DNA of 64,000 bases from Ailanthus altissimus (GCA_946807835.1 OX327697.1:15696001-15760000); one strand, 5' to 3'; counted from the first letter of the stretch, positions 23,186 through 47,759 are shown. Notes: a model not told the origin generated them from the letters alone. Numbers and translations: made by a program.

Positions 23186-23880
23186 TATATAGATATATAC
23201 GTGTGTGTGTGTATGTATTTAGTAATGAAATGGGAGGATGTCTTAAGTAGTTTCATAAACATTTCATTACTAAATCTAATCTTATCCAATAGTAATTCAA
23301 ATTGTAGAATTCCCAATTGTACCAAATAAAGCAAAATAGAGATACAATCCATATATTTGGATTTCTCAATAACAATATATTTGGCCTACCAACATTATCA
23401 ATATGTATTATTTTTGCTAAATTTAATCTATTCGCGATCAAATTTCCTTCACAGACCTACAAACTAAACCAAGTATCAGAGAAAAGTTCAATCAAATTCC
23501 TTCTAATCGGATCAAATTGAAAACTTAAAATAATTATTAAAAAAAATCTGTTTCAATTAGATTAGTGCATTTAATCGATTTCACATTTATTTTGCATTAT
23601 TATAATCGGATGACAACCATAACGAACTTCTTCAACAACTCAGCGAAGTTGAATTGTATCTGTGCTTATTCAATGGCTAACATGATCAAACTAAGCTCCC
23701 TATCTTTTGAATGGTGATGCATAGGACATCAGTTAACAAGAGGCAATGGCTACCAAATTAAAAATATGGGTAAAAGTAGAAAAAGGAAATGCAAGACTTG
23801 CAGACAAACCACACCATTATTATATGATACTTTCCATTGGGGTTACTGTTTTCACCCTGATGAAGGTCTGGTGCACAAGT
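22837..23880. other. Interval between the PPR relic and the HINT 3' end
   Basis: No gene is recognisable. A (TA)n run lies at about 23148-23182 and a GTGTGTGTGTATGTA run just after 23200. Small ORFs on both strands across the TA run (23095-23352, 23141-23329) are low-complexity chance frames. Confidence 0.6.
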
Positions 23881-24021
23881 CCATTCACATCATCTTAAAT
23901 AGCATGACAGATTGTAACTACCAATATAGTTTGTTATTGAAACTTTGATAGCTGCCATTAAGTAGCACAGAGGACATAATCATACTTCCATGGAGAATTT
24001 GTCGATCCATACCACTCAATC
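23881..24021 (-). other. Probable 3' untranslated region of the HINT gene
   Basis: This is the minus-strand sequence directly after the TAA at 24022-24024. The true end cannot be seen; transcript data are required. Confidence 0.4.
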
Positions 24022-36150
<12,129 letters not shown>

Positions 36151-36275
36151 CACTGCTGCTACTGCTACCACCAGGGCTTGCTCTGTCCGCGGTTCATTTT
36201 ACGATTATCTGCTTTTCTCCATTCCGGGCCCAAGGCAGGATAGACCTTAGGCCCATTTCGAAGCCCATGATTGAG
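36151..36275 (-). promoter_or_regulatory. HINT upstream region with site II-type elements
   Basis: On the minus strand, TGGGCC/TGGGCT words (site II type) occur three times upstream of the ATG: plus-strand GGGCCCA at 36226-36232, GGCCCA at 36250-36255 and AGCCCA at 36262-36267. Site II elements are typical of broadly expressed plant housekeeping genes. No strong TATA box is evident here. The sequence beyond about 36300 becomes very AT-rich. Confidence 0.5.
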
Positions 36276-37165
36276 TCTGGACGTCCATAACTAATTAATT
36301 TTCTTTTTCTTTTTTTTGTTTTTAGAACCCCGTTCAAAATACTTAATGTCATTTGTATTAATAAAATACTACATTTTATAAATATATCTCAAAAAAATTT
36401 CATCGTAAATAATATATAATATTATTCCTCGATTAAATAATACAATAAATTATTTTAAAATTTATTGAAATTCATCATCCACCTAATAAATATTATATGA
36501 GTTCAAACAAAAAAATTTATAATAATATTTTAAAAGAAAAAACTTATAATAATGGTGCAAGTCATCACTCAATTATTTAACTAAGAAACGATGATGGTCA
36601 TCACTCTCTTTATTATTTTTTAATTATTTTGTTTACAAAAAAAAAATTATTTTGTCAAATCTTTATAAATATATGGGTTTTGTGCATAATATAAATATAA
36701 ATTAAGAATATATCTAATCCTTACTTAGTTTTCTTTTAACAAAAAGTTTTAAATCAAACCTCTTCTATTACAATAAGCAAAAGAGTAATTTTCTAATATT
36801 TTTTTTAAAATGTATTCTAAAAAATACTTTCTTTTTTCTTTCATGTTATTTCACGTTTTTTTTTTGTTGTATTTATTTTTAGCATTTAGTTCTCCTTTTA
36901 TAATGTCTTTACAATAATAAATTATTATTATTTTAATTGAATATAATAATATTTATTAATTAAATTATTATCTCCTTAAAAAGAGATCTAATAAATGTAA
37001 ACCATAAATAATTTCACTCTTTATGGTTAATGTGTAAAATAGATGGACTTATAGTCTTTTAATAAAAATAAATATTAAAAAATAATAATTTTTTTTTGAT
37101 AATTTTAAAAATTATTTTTGAGATTTTATCTATTTAATTTCTTAAATTAAATATTAAATAATTTA
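36276..37165. other. AT-rich interval upstream of HINT
   Basis: Very AT-rich with many A/T runs; no frame, repeat or site is convincing. Confidence 0.6.
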
Positions 37166-38820
37166 AATAAGATATTATCTCTAAAATAAATTAATTGTTA
37201 ATTAATTAATCTTATCAAAAACATTTATATGTGTTTATTAAATTATTTTCTGGACATAACATATTATGCAATAAAAATAATTTCTTTTATATTTTTTACT
37301 GTAATAAATTAAGAGGTGGTGTTAGAGACCTATGAACCTATAATTTCAAGCTTTAATAAATTTTAAATAATTAATTAATTTAATTTATTTATTTCAATAT
37401 TATTCTACTAAAAACTCGAAATTACACTCTTATAATTGAATATATATTTTACTTAAAAAACTTAGAAAAATCAATTGATTTAATCACTACATGCAATTCA
37501 ATCATTTATAAATGATTCATAATTAGAGTTAGGTCAAATTATTATTTTACTCATCTAATTACTTATTTATCCTTAAGTAACATTAATTCATCAGTGAATA
37601 ATTAATTTATAAACTTGTTAATAATTGAGCGCTCTAACTGTTTAATTTTAGAACTAACATTTAAAGGAACCTTCATTCTAACTTTTATTAGAAATGAATG
37701 GATTGTATATCTATAAATCACATTCTTAACTACTCATGTAACAATTCTTTTTTACATAGTATGATATTATCTATTTTGAATTTAAACCCACACGGTTTTA
37801 TTTTTGGATCTCCCCAAAAGGCCTTATATTGATTGAGAATATGTTTTATATATATAACTCAAAAACTTTCTCTAACCAGGCGATGTACAATTTTGAACAT
37901 TATCCTCACCTCATTTATCTTGACCTTACTATCTATTACCTCAGACATCTTGGATCTTAAGTGTTACAATGTACCCCCCTACGGGACATACGACCTTATG
38001 TACGCTAGGCCCATGGAAACATATGGCTTACCCGTGTAGGCTAAACTCTAAGGGTGCACAGCACGCGTGCACTATCTGTAGCCTAAACTGCAGGCTCACT
38101 GGCCCACATCGCGAGATAGGTCCAACTCTGATACCATTTGTAAGGACCCGCTCTCCCATAGTATGATATTGTTCGCTTTTGTTCTTTGGTCTTCCCAAAA
38201 GGCCTTGTATTGATTGAGAATGGGTTCTACATATATAGTCTAGAAACTTTTTTTAACCAGAAGAATTGAGAATTTAACATCTTACCCTCACCTTATTTAT
38301 CTTGACCTTACTATTTACCTTCGGACATCTTAGATCTCAAGTGTTACAAATTATCTCATTGTCTATGCCGTGATAAACCGTAACGAGTATTTCAAATGAC
38401 ACAATGACATAAATAAGAGTTTGTAATTACTCAGAATTAAGATTGATATGCATATGATCATTATTGACATTATTTAAATTCTTAATTAACATCAATATTT
38501 TTCATAAGAATTCAAATTACATCTGATCCAGTTCTATATAATTATATTATATAAAGTGTCTCCACCATAAAGTCATTATATTAATAATTCAGATAAAATT
38601 ATCACACTCTCAGTGTTTGTGAAATGCATTAATTATATTTAATTAAAGATTTCAAATTTTAATTAATTTATTACGAATTTTTTTTGTTTATTATTTATAA
38701 CTTTAATCATCTTGTATATTATAATTATATACTAAAATTATAATTACATAAATTAAATGATAATTTTATCTATTGTACAAAAAATAGTATAAGTATATAT
38801 TTTTAAAGTATTATCCATAA
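37166..38820 (-). repeat. Family C LTR, minus orientation, carrying a TRIM
   Basis: Reverse complement of 16792-17934: shared blocks include the one ending at 37170-37190, TTGAGCGCTCTAACTGTTTAA (about 37626-37646), and the ATGCATATGATCA region near 38447. The TRIM at 37737-38348 splits it. Edges are approximate. Confidence 0.6.
37737..38348 (-). mobile_element. TRIM (miniature LTR retrotransposon)
   Basis: Direct repeats of about 233 bp (37737-37969) and 211 bp (38138-38348) flank about 170 bp with no coding capacity. Both hold CATAGTATGATATT, CCAAAAGGCCTTGTATTGATTGAGAA (with changes), TTATCTTGACCTTACTAT and end AAGTGTTACA. On the minus strand the LTR is TGTAACACTTGAG...GGTCCTTACA, followed after two bases by TGGTATCAGAGTTGGACC, an initiator-Met tRNA primer site. 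The ORFs called at 37833 and 37969 are chance frames in it. Confidence 0.85.
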
Positions 38821-39330
38821 CATCATCACTGCTAAAAAATGCTAGTCGGCCACCACCGCTTACTCATTTTTTATTTTACACTATTATATTTTTAAAAAAA
38901 TAAATATTAAATATTTTTAAAATAAATATTAAAATTTAATTATATCATGTGTTCTTTTTATCATTTTATTAATGATTAATCTATGATTGACATGTGAATT
39001 TTACATATAATATATTAATTTACATCTTACTTTATTGGCCTATTTGAAATTTTTTTATAAATTTCAAATTTACCATTTTATAATCAAAATAAGTGATAAG
39101 AGGTTAACAGATTGAATTAAAATTGATATTTTTAAAATTTACAAGATAAAATTAACGAACACTTCAACAACGAAATTATCCTTGTTTCAAAAATTAAATT
39201 TAAAGATGTTAACTATCGAATTCGCGGCGTGAATCGCATAGGTACGCACAGTGAATCGCAACGCGAAACAACACATAAGGTTGCGTTGCATTCACGTAGC
39301 ATAAGCACTGCACGAATGGTTTTGCTGCAT
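38821..39330. other. Unassigned interval
   Basis: AT-rich to about 39210, then a GC-richer patch (39215-39330) with repeated GAATCGC and GCATTCA words. Nothing recognisable. Confidence 0.5.
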
Positions 39331-40256
39331 TCAAGCAACACTGCTATTATCTTCTATTTGTGGATCTTTTTCTCCGAATGACGTAGAATCCCACTTGATA
39401 TTATCTTCCTCAGCAATTGCCAACCGCGCTAGGGGTGGGCAAATCCGGTTCGGTTCGGTTTTTAGTGTGAACCGAAAACCGAACCGAGCCGGTCGGTTTT
39501 TGAAAAATAAAACCGAAAATCGAACCGAAAAATTAAAAACCGAACCGAACCGGTTCGGTTCGGGTTTTGGTTTTTCGGTTCGGTTTGGGTTGGTTCGGTT
39601 TTATGATTTTTTTAATTTTTTTTTAATTTTTTTTAATTTTTTTTAATTTTTTTTAATTTTTTTTAATTTTTTTAAATTTTTTTTTAAATTTTTTTTTTAA
39701 ATTTTTTAATTTTTTTTTAAATTCGGTTTTTTTCGGTTCGGTTCTCGGTTCGGCCTTCCGAACCGAAAACCGAACCGAATTTTTCGGTTTTTAAAATAAA
39801 AAACCGAAAACCGAACCGACCAAGAGAAAAACCGAACCGAACCGATCAATTCGGTTCGATTTTTCGGGTCCGGTTCGGTTTTTCAGTTTTTTGCCCACCC
39901 CTAAACCGCGCTCAGAATTTTAATTTTGGTTGGAGCACAGGTGCTTTTACAGACAACTTTTCAACCAATTATCACATTAAAAAGAAATTAAGTAAATAAA
40001 ACCAATCAATAAAATTAAATGGATGGCCTTTAAAAGCTTCTAACTAGATTACTTCTGTGAATGGCCATTTGAATTATAAGTAAAAACTTACCAAGCGACT
40101 AAAACTAGGGGCAATTCAACAACAGCAGAGACAAACTCTTTTCCATATTTTGCTATAAAAAGCTTGCTTGCATCCATGAGTTAAGATTTGTCGGCACATT
40201 TCAGAGATGCAAATATAAAATTAGAAATAGCTTCCTTCAAGTCAATGGGGCAGTTT
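39331..40256 (-). pseudogene. IST1-like (Vps4 regulator) pseudogene, two exons
   Basis: Minus strand. Exon at 40256-40092 has acceptor CCTAG|A and donor TTG|GTAAGT and reads NCPIDLKEAISNFIFASLKC, ADKS-stop-LMDASKLFIAKYGKEF. This matches the plant IST1 block with its CP-x-DLKEA and KYGKEF motifs. The next exon (about 39970-39331) reads VEKLSVKAPV, then after removal of a MITE, LAIAEEDNIKWDS and EKDPQIEDNSSVA-stop, as expected for the end of the IST1 domain. IST1 proteins regulate the ESCRT-III/Vps4 step of multivesicular-body sorting. An in-frame TAA, a damaged second exon and the MITE insertion make it a pseudogene. Upstream exons were not found. Confidence 0.7.
39430..39903. mobile_element. 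hAT-type MITE built of GGTTCGG words, with perfect 8-bp TSD
   Basis: Terminal inverted repeats TAGGGGTGGGCAAA (39430-39443) and TTTGCCCACCCCTA (about 39890-39903), flanked by AACCGCGC at 39422-39429 and 39904-39911. The 8-bp duplication is the hAT signature. Inside, plus-strand GGTTCGGTT words on the left face GAACCGAA words on the right, so the whole 474 bp can fold on itself. The centre (39605-39725) is a run of TTTTTTTTAA-like units. The 39395-39646 ORF is a chance frame. Confidence 0.92.
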
Positions 40257-41699
40257 CTAGGATAATTAGAGACAGATCAACATAATTTAAGTTTCATATA
40301 ACACAAAAGTTTGAAATTCATATGTCACAATGGTTTAGTTTATCTGCAGGGCCAAAAAATTTACAGCTCCAAGAATTTTTATTTTTAAATTGATCTTTAT
40401 GCACAATATTGTAAGACAGATAACAAAATATTAAAAAAAAATTTGAGCAATGCGAATTCGACTGTCAAACACCTCTAAGTTTGATTTTTCTCCAAATTTT
40501 CAGCATCAGCATGATCACCCTATTTGTTTCTTCTTCCATAAAATACAAATTTTTGTATTTATGATTAAAGAAAACTCTATATGATAATTTCAACAAATTT
40601 TTTAGAAAACTGATTTTTTATGAATGGGTGTTTATGAGTTGGAGAGTGAGAAAAATTAGGGATTTTAATTCACAAAGGAATTTTGGTTCATTTGAAGAGT
40701 ATTTAGCTACAAAAATTGAGAGAGCGGGTTTGCAGTTATATTAGAAAATGGTCTAAATATTTGAGCTATTCTAAAAAAATTTCGATTTAAAAATTATAAT
40801 AGTATTTTATAAGTATTACTATACTTATATAGTTGAAATCAAATTTTGTATTTTAATTATATAAATATAACATTATTTATATTAATAGTGGTAATTACTG
40901 TTATTTTAGTTGAATTAAAAAAATAAATGAAAAAAAATAAAAGAAAAGTATATAGACATCAAATACGTCGGCACTTTTAACCTAAACTAGTTGATTCGGT
41001 TGATATCCAATTTTATTAAGATAGAGTCAGAAAGAACTGCAAAATGATTGAAATTAAGTTATTATTTTAGTTCTAAAACAAAAGAAAGAAAAACCCAACC
41101 TAACTTTATTTTCTTCCATTGAAATTTACCAAGCCATCAACTTTGGAGCCCATTTTCGAAGAAAAGTTATCAAATTCCCCTCTCCATTATTCACATTATT
41201 CATAGGTTTTCCTTTTGATTTTTATTATGGGAAAATTTTGAAAATAGTTCCTATTTTAATAGATTAATTTTTTAATTCTTTATTATATTTTTAATTTTTT
41301 ATAGTTAAAATATTAAATTTGAACCTTTTTACTCCATAAAGTAGCCCCTCTTCATTTATGAATTCTCCTCTATTTCTCACTCAAAAATACTTTTCATTTA
41401 TCCAACCATCCAAAAAAATCACTCGCTGGCACTTTGTAGATCAGTTGACAAACTAACACATTCTCATAAAAAATAGTGAACACTTGTAAGTTCATAAATT
41501 TTTCTGATTAACAATAATTTATGTTATGATATTGTATAAAATTAATAAATATTGTGAAAATAAGTAAGTAATGTAAAAGAATGGGTAAAAAATCTTTTTT
41601 TTTTGAAATTTTTTTAATATCATTGATAAAATTAAGATATTACAATAATTATTGCTATGAAAATATAAAATTATCAAGATAATACAAATATAAACATAC
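40257..41699. other. Unassigned interval
   Basis: AT-rich, no convincing gene or terminal repeats. If upstream IST1 exons survive they should lie here on the minus strand, but I could not identify them. Confidence 0.5.
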
Positions 41700-42560
41700 T
41701 GACGAGCGCTTAGACCTGAAGATTTTCCTATACAGGGAGACAATAACTTTATTTCTGGAGATTATCTATAGATGGATTCTTTTACCCATATTTAAGACGG
41801 GAACTCTTACTCTAAATAGGAGGGATTTTACAACCTCACTAGGAGGATATCTGCCCTCACACAGGAGGAAAATACAAAAGCCCTCTCGCAGGAAAAAATT
41901 ACAAAAATACCCCTACCCAAAATATAACTTTGAACACCAACCAACCCTAAACAAACCAAACAACCACCAAGCAAAACATATGGTTATCCACTGATAACAC
42001 CTGTAGATGGGAGTCAGTGGTGGTCGGAATCTAACAAATCGATAAATGGGGTTAGCAGTGACTGGCTGATAAAAGCCTGACGCTGGATCTCCCGACGGTA
42101 GGAACAGATAGCAGCGGATGATCAAACCAAAAAAAGATCAGCAGGATCCCAGTCGGATTGACCCAAGCTGAAGAAAATCGAAGCACTGAGTTCATATAAG
42201 TCAGAGTTTAACATAAAATCGACCGGACTCAGGGCAACCCAGGGAGCCAAAGAAGGATGAAGACTGTTTGGGTATCGATAGCGGCTGCTTGTAAGATGCA
42301 CGCTAGAGTTTGGATGGTCACAACTGAACCAAAGAACCTGACTGCTATTGGAAAAAACCACCACCGAAAAACTAGCAGCTAAAAGAAAAAAGAAAAATTA
42401 AAACATTAAAAGCAAATAAAAGTTGAGAGAAAGATAGGGGGAATGGAAGAAAAATGGAAAGAAAAGAGAGAGGTTCCACATGAGAGTAGCGCAAAGCCCA
42501 TCTCCGGAGGTTAGATTGCTAAGGTTTGAGAGCTGTTAGTTTAAGGATACGACTCCTTGA
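41700..42560. other. Unclassified, relatively GC-rich block
   Basis: Noticeably less AT-rich than both flanks, with two short minus-strand frames (41913-42125 and 42122-42364) that match no family I know. It has repeated GGAGG and CCTC words around 41810-41890. It could be a leader/LTR region of an unrecognised retrotransposon. Confidence 0.35.
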
Positions 42561-43186
42561 TTAAAAGTTTTCTTTAATACAGATGGTAAAAAATATCTTA
42601 AAAGGCTAAAAATCATTGTTTCTATGCATCGATTACGGCGGCCCAAGCTTAGACTTGGCGCATATATGGGCTGCATGTAGTGCATGCCACTTGGCATTCA
42701 TGCAGCACTAAACTGCATACTCATCACGTGGCGTGTGTAAGCCACATCATGCAACACCATTATCGTGGAGCATACAATTATATTATTAATTAAATTTATT
42801 TGAATTATAAATATTTAATTAATTAATTTTTATCTTATTACTTTATTTTAATTATTTATTTTATTTTAATTAATATATTTTATTAGTTGTTAAATTAATA
42901 ATAAATTTATTTTTAGTTTAATAATTATTTAATCTAATTAATTAATTTAATACTTTATTTAATTTGTTATGAATTTAATTAATTGTTATTAATTAGTTTA
43001 ATTTATTAAATTATCTGCTCATGTATTAATAAATTTATTTTTTTGTTCAAAAGACAAAACGTGTCCAAATCATTTATAACTTCAAAAAATAAGTTTTATT
43101 GAGCATTAATGACTTCTTATTTGAAGTTGTGCATCATAAACGCTATTAGACATAAGTTGAAGGCCAGACAGGTGACATCATTTAGG
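42561..43186. other. AT-rich interval with a GC-rich patch
   Basis: 42640-42770 contains GCTGCATG/CATGCAGC words facing each other (GGGCTGCATG near 42668, CATGCAGC near 42701) and a CACGTGG box at 42726. 42780-43040 is a nearly pure A/T stretch with TTAATTAA words. No gene. Confidence 0.5.
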
Positions 43187-43566
43187 ACCACTGATATGGG
43201 TTAATTAAGTATAATATTTTCATCTTCTAAACTTAATATTTGTTTGTTTAAATTAAGATTATTTGTATTTTTGTACAATTTATTATTATTTTACAGGTTT
43301 GGAGTTGATAGAGCAAATAAAAATGAAAATCCAATAAAAATAAGGTAAAAATATCAAATTTGCTACAGCAATAAACTACAGTGCTCAACGCCCAAAAACC
43401 AACGCCGTAGCGTCCAAGACAGTGTGTTTAGCGTCACAATGCTGAGAAGCCAACGCCACAGTGCTGTATGAACAGTAACACATAAATAGTATCATGTGAA
43501 CAATACGCATGAACAATGTCGATACAGAAAATTTAAAAAAAAAATCTTAAGTTAACTTATATTTGA

Positions 43567-45098
43567 TGTGTTGGATTTGTGGTTTGGATAAATTTTTCAG
43601 AAAGAGCACAACTTGTGGTTTGGTATGGATAAATTTTTCAATATTATGTGAACAATACATGTGACAAATCTCTATTTGTGGTTTGGATAAATTTTTTAGA
43701 AGGAGCACTACTTGCACATCTCATGTGCACATGTCTTTACTGATGATTATAAGACATTAAAGCTTAGATATATGATTTGACTCTCAAATCATTCTTTATC
43801 TAATTTTGGTAATTTTTCACCTCTTTAAAAAGATATTATCAGAAACACCTTTTAAGATCTTCTGATTAATAGTATATTCAAGTTTTTCTAAATCTAAAAC
43901 TATTTTAAGATTCATAAGCAAGTCATACAAGTATACTAATGGATGACTCATACTTATCTTATCACCATAAGACAAGTATCTTATCTTATCACTATAAGAC
44001 AAGTATCTTATCTCTATAAGATGAATGCCTTATCTCTATAAGATACAAACAAGTGATGTGAAGTGGAACATTTCTAATCGTTAATGATAATGTTTTAGAT
44101 CATGGGTATAACAATTATACATTTTTAATCTAAAGACGCCCTCCCACTATTTTATATAATCCCTATAATCTCTTAAACGGGATAACGACAATTTAAACTC
44201 TTTCAAAATGTATAGCAGGAAGTAGACCCTATTTGCATTTTATTCTAGCTGCACACTGTAGCGATCTTGGCATTTGTAAACCCAAAAGGTAGACAACTCT
44301 TGTCAATTGCATCTCATGAAACTCTTGCTCCTAACCCTGAATACACCTTATCCGTATACTGTAGCGATCTAGGGTAAGTATATTTCAGATTAACTTATCA
44401 ATGATCAAATATACGCTATCAATACTGCCCACATACTGTAGCGACCTAGGGCAATACTTTCGCATATATTTGCCTAATCTCATGTTTAATTGACATAGTT
44501 CAAGTCCAACCGACCAAATTTCTCACACTGTACTGATCTTGGAAAAAGACCGATGTGACTTGTCTAACACCATATTGATAAGACGGATCATATATAACAT
44601 TATTTCATAATGAAATACAATTCAATCTAATTAAGAGATATTTTTGAAAGAAATTAAAATTCATATCCTCATCTCATAAGGATGTGATTCTCAATCAAAC
44701 ATTTATTTTATGCAATCATAACTAACTCCTACCAGTAGAGCTCTCATTATGGTTATAGCACAAATAAATTATTCCAGTTTATAATACATACTGATAACTC
44801 TTATCATTGCATCTCATAAACCCTAGTTTATAATGCAAACCAATAACTTTTATCTTTGCATCTCATAAACCCCCACATGCATATTTAATGTTTTGAAACA
44901 CTGTTCAAAATTATTGTACAAAAGTACTGTTTAAGTGAATAGTGCCCCAGCGCTACGGCGCCCAGCAGCTTGTCAGTTCTGCTTACGTACTTTAACACTT
45001 AAAATACTCAAACTGAGCCTCAGAACACTTCTAAACACCAATTCACTCTCAAATACAACAAATCAACACAATAATCATACTCTGATACCAATTAAAAG
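43567..45098 (-). mobile_element. Copia A leader/gag-upstream fragment with primer-binding site
   Basis: It lies directly left of a minus-oriented family A LTR. Plus-strand AATCATACTCTGATACCA (45073-45090) is the complement of a TGGTATCAGAG primer site, so this is the start of the element interior read leftward. No gag frame is recognisable. It includes three imperfect copies of TTTGTGGTTTGGATAAATTTTT (43578-43700), a short AAGACAAGTATCTTATC array (43965-44045) and four ACTGTAGCGATCT words (44255-44539). Confidence 0.55.
45073..45090 (-). other. Initiator-Met tRNA primer-binding site
   Basis: Minus strand TGGTATCAGAGTATGATT, 8 bases from the LTR edge at 45099. The first 11 bases are the canonical copia primer site. 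Confidence 0.8.
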
Positions 45099-47759
45099 TG
45101 TGCTAATTTTATAGGGTGCGTGCATGTGGTGCATATTTATCATTATATAATTTATGCATCATTTACACAAATTAGTGCAACGGAAGTAGAAATCTCTATT
45201 TTCTAGTGCAACAAATATATAAAAAATTTAAGTTTCATTACTGTAATAAACTTAAGGATCGAGAATCACTTGTCAAGCCTTTGAAAATTATCAAACCGGA
45301 GTCCACCATGAAGCATACTCATTGGCAACTCTAGGATTCAACTGGGTTGGGCTTGGATCGCTAGAATAACAGCTCCAATTTTCAGCAATGGTATTTAGCT
45401 CTTAAATACCAATAGTGATTAACTCTTAATCACTTTAGTTAACTCTTAATCATTACTTAAGTTTTAAGCTAAGGATTATTTGTTAAACCCTGTAACTAAT
45501 TTTATATATGTTCCATGATTAAACACTTTAACCTTTTTGTTTCACAAGAGCATAGAATATGATGTTTTGATTCATGCAACACTTGCACAAAATTTTGAAA
45601 CAATTTCTAATGAAAAATGTCTAAATCAAATTTCCTTTCTCCATTCTCTTGTTACTTGGCCAACTATGCTTGAGAAAATAAAGAAGATAAAGATGGAAAA
45701 CCAAATCTTGCTTATCTATTTCATCTATTCACTCTTTCTCTTCATTTTGGAAAAATTCACCATCTATAGAAAAGATGAACAATTCTCCAACACTTGAAAA
45801 ATTGCTCTCTTCTTCACATTTCTCCAAATGACAGAATGAAGCACACACTAAATGAACCAATTCATTTTATTATATAAGTAAATTCATTTCCTTTCAAAGA
45901 ATGGCCCACCATGTATAAGAGGCTATGCCTTAAGCCATTCACATGTTTCTCTTTTGTTTTCATAAAGCAAATAAACATGTGTTAATATAATATTATAACA
46001 TTTGTTGACTTTTATTTGCAAAATAATTTTACAAATGTCATGGTCGGCCACACTTTAAAATTGAAGCAATTTTGCTTCAATTCACTTTACAATAATTTCC
46101 CTCCATTTGGTAAGTCAAGCCATGTCTCACTAAGCCATGCTTTCCAAACCAACGTGTTTCCTTATTTGTCTATTCAAATAACATCCAAAATGAAACATGT
46201 AATGATCTTAATATAACAAGGCCACTATATATATTTAAATAATGTAAACTCCTTTATATTATTTACTTGCAAATCACTTTAAAATTAGTATTATAAAATT
46301 GTTTGACTTAAAAATATATTAATAACAATTATTAATATAATTATTTATTCAAAATATTTTTGAATAAATAAATCACTTTTTTTTGTCTCACAAGCAAGGT
46401 TATTTTGGTAATTACAAAGTTAAACAATAAATGGCCTATAATGTGCCACGTGTTATCATTCCATTATTCAACAACTATTGTTAACTAATTAATGCACTTA
46501 ACTCTTAAGTCTTGACACGTGTATATCCTAAGAGAAACTGAAACAAATATCCCAGTTTGCTGGAATTTACTAGATTGAACTATTCAAACCAGTACGCTGC
46601 CTTAGTGCACAACGAGTACATTTTATATTGCTCACGCCCGATTTGTCAAATGAAACTGTTCGATGAGTTTGTGATCGATGCTCTACGCACACGTCACAGA
46701 TATTACAAATCAGTGCGTTAGACCATACAAGTTGATGTCATAACATATTCGTATAATCCTTCCGTCTTCTATATCGTGGATGAGCGGAGACATAGATCAC
46801 CACCGTCAAATCTTTACATGCTTATTTGTGAACCCATTTCTAGATTTGTATCTCGATAAATAATATATGCAAACACCTTTGCGATAGTGTTCAACCCTAC
46901 AGAAAACTTTTTTCTTGGGTTTGTGCTTGTGGCCACAAGACTTTCTAAAATACAATCTTGGAGCATTAGGATACACAACTCACCTATGTGAGCTGACAGA
47001 TCCCATATCTACACACATTGGACTCTATGAGTATCGGACTATACCCAATTACACGTAGTAGTCAAACCATGAAAGGTCTCTGACATACATGGAGCTAAAG
47101 TATGATGGATCACTCACAAGCCCACCGTGGTGCTCAGGTCAAATGATCACCTATACTACTCAAATCGAGATGACTCACCATTGACGGCTTCATAGGATGT
47201 CTATTGGGATCCTCGTGAGTCTATTCAGTATTCAGTCCTTACTGAATGTCTGTTTACTTATATGAGCTTCTGGTAAGTACATTGATAGTTAAGAATAACC
47301 ATCTGTATCACACAGATATAACATACATTGATCTATATAAAAAGAATTCATCGATAGACCCGCACCGATGAAAGTAGATCAGGAATATAGTATTTGAGAA
47401 CATACTTGCATAATGGCATTTCTTAGCACCTATTGCAACTCTTTGCAACTATATCATTACTAGTATGCCCTCGAATTTTTTTTTCATTACAAATAAGGCT
47501 CTAACTCCTTAGATATCGCTGACTTTCATAACCTGCTAACCCTTAGCATTTACAACTCTCAGCGTTGCTAACTTTTAGCCATGGTTTAAACTTTTTTAGG
47601 CTAGATCTGAATTCCTTCAAATCATACAATGTCTGTAGCGTAACAAGCATTATACCATTTATTATAATATTAACAATTAGTACGAAATGTTTATTGCATA
47701 AATATTAACAATTAATATTCATACAATATTAAAATGGCAAGTAAGCATCAACTCTAATA
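45099..47759 (-). repeat. Family A copia LTR (5' LTR, minus orientation)
   Basis: Plus strand starts TGTGCTAATTTTATAGGGTGCG and ends GCATCAACTCTAATA. It is about 2.66 kb, longer than the 2.1-kb solo LTRs of the family. The primer site at 45073 shows it is the 5' LTR of an element whose pol is absent. The block at 47080-47230 is the family-wide conserved one. Short ORFs inside (45537, 46016) are chance frames. Confidence 0.8.

Noticed and set aside
23095..23352. ORFs on both strands across 23095-23441
   Set aside because: They are read through the (TA)n microsatellite and give Tyr/Ile repeats; no real protein features.
37833..38166. Two overlapping plus ORFs
   Set aside because: They span the TRIM LTR and primer-site region; chance frames.
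39395..39646. 83-residue Arg/Phe-rich plus ORF
   Set aside because: It is the GGTTCGG-word MITE read in one frame, ending in the poly-T core.
41125..41160. Possible first exon of the IST1 relic (minus, MGSKVDGLVNF)
   Set aside because: Similarity to the IST1 N-terminus is too short and no splice context or following exon was found.
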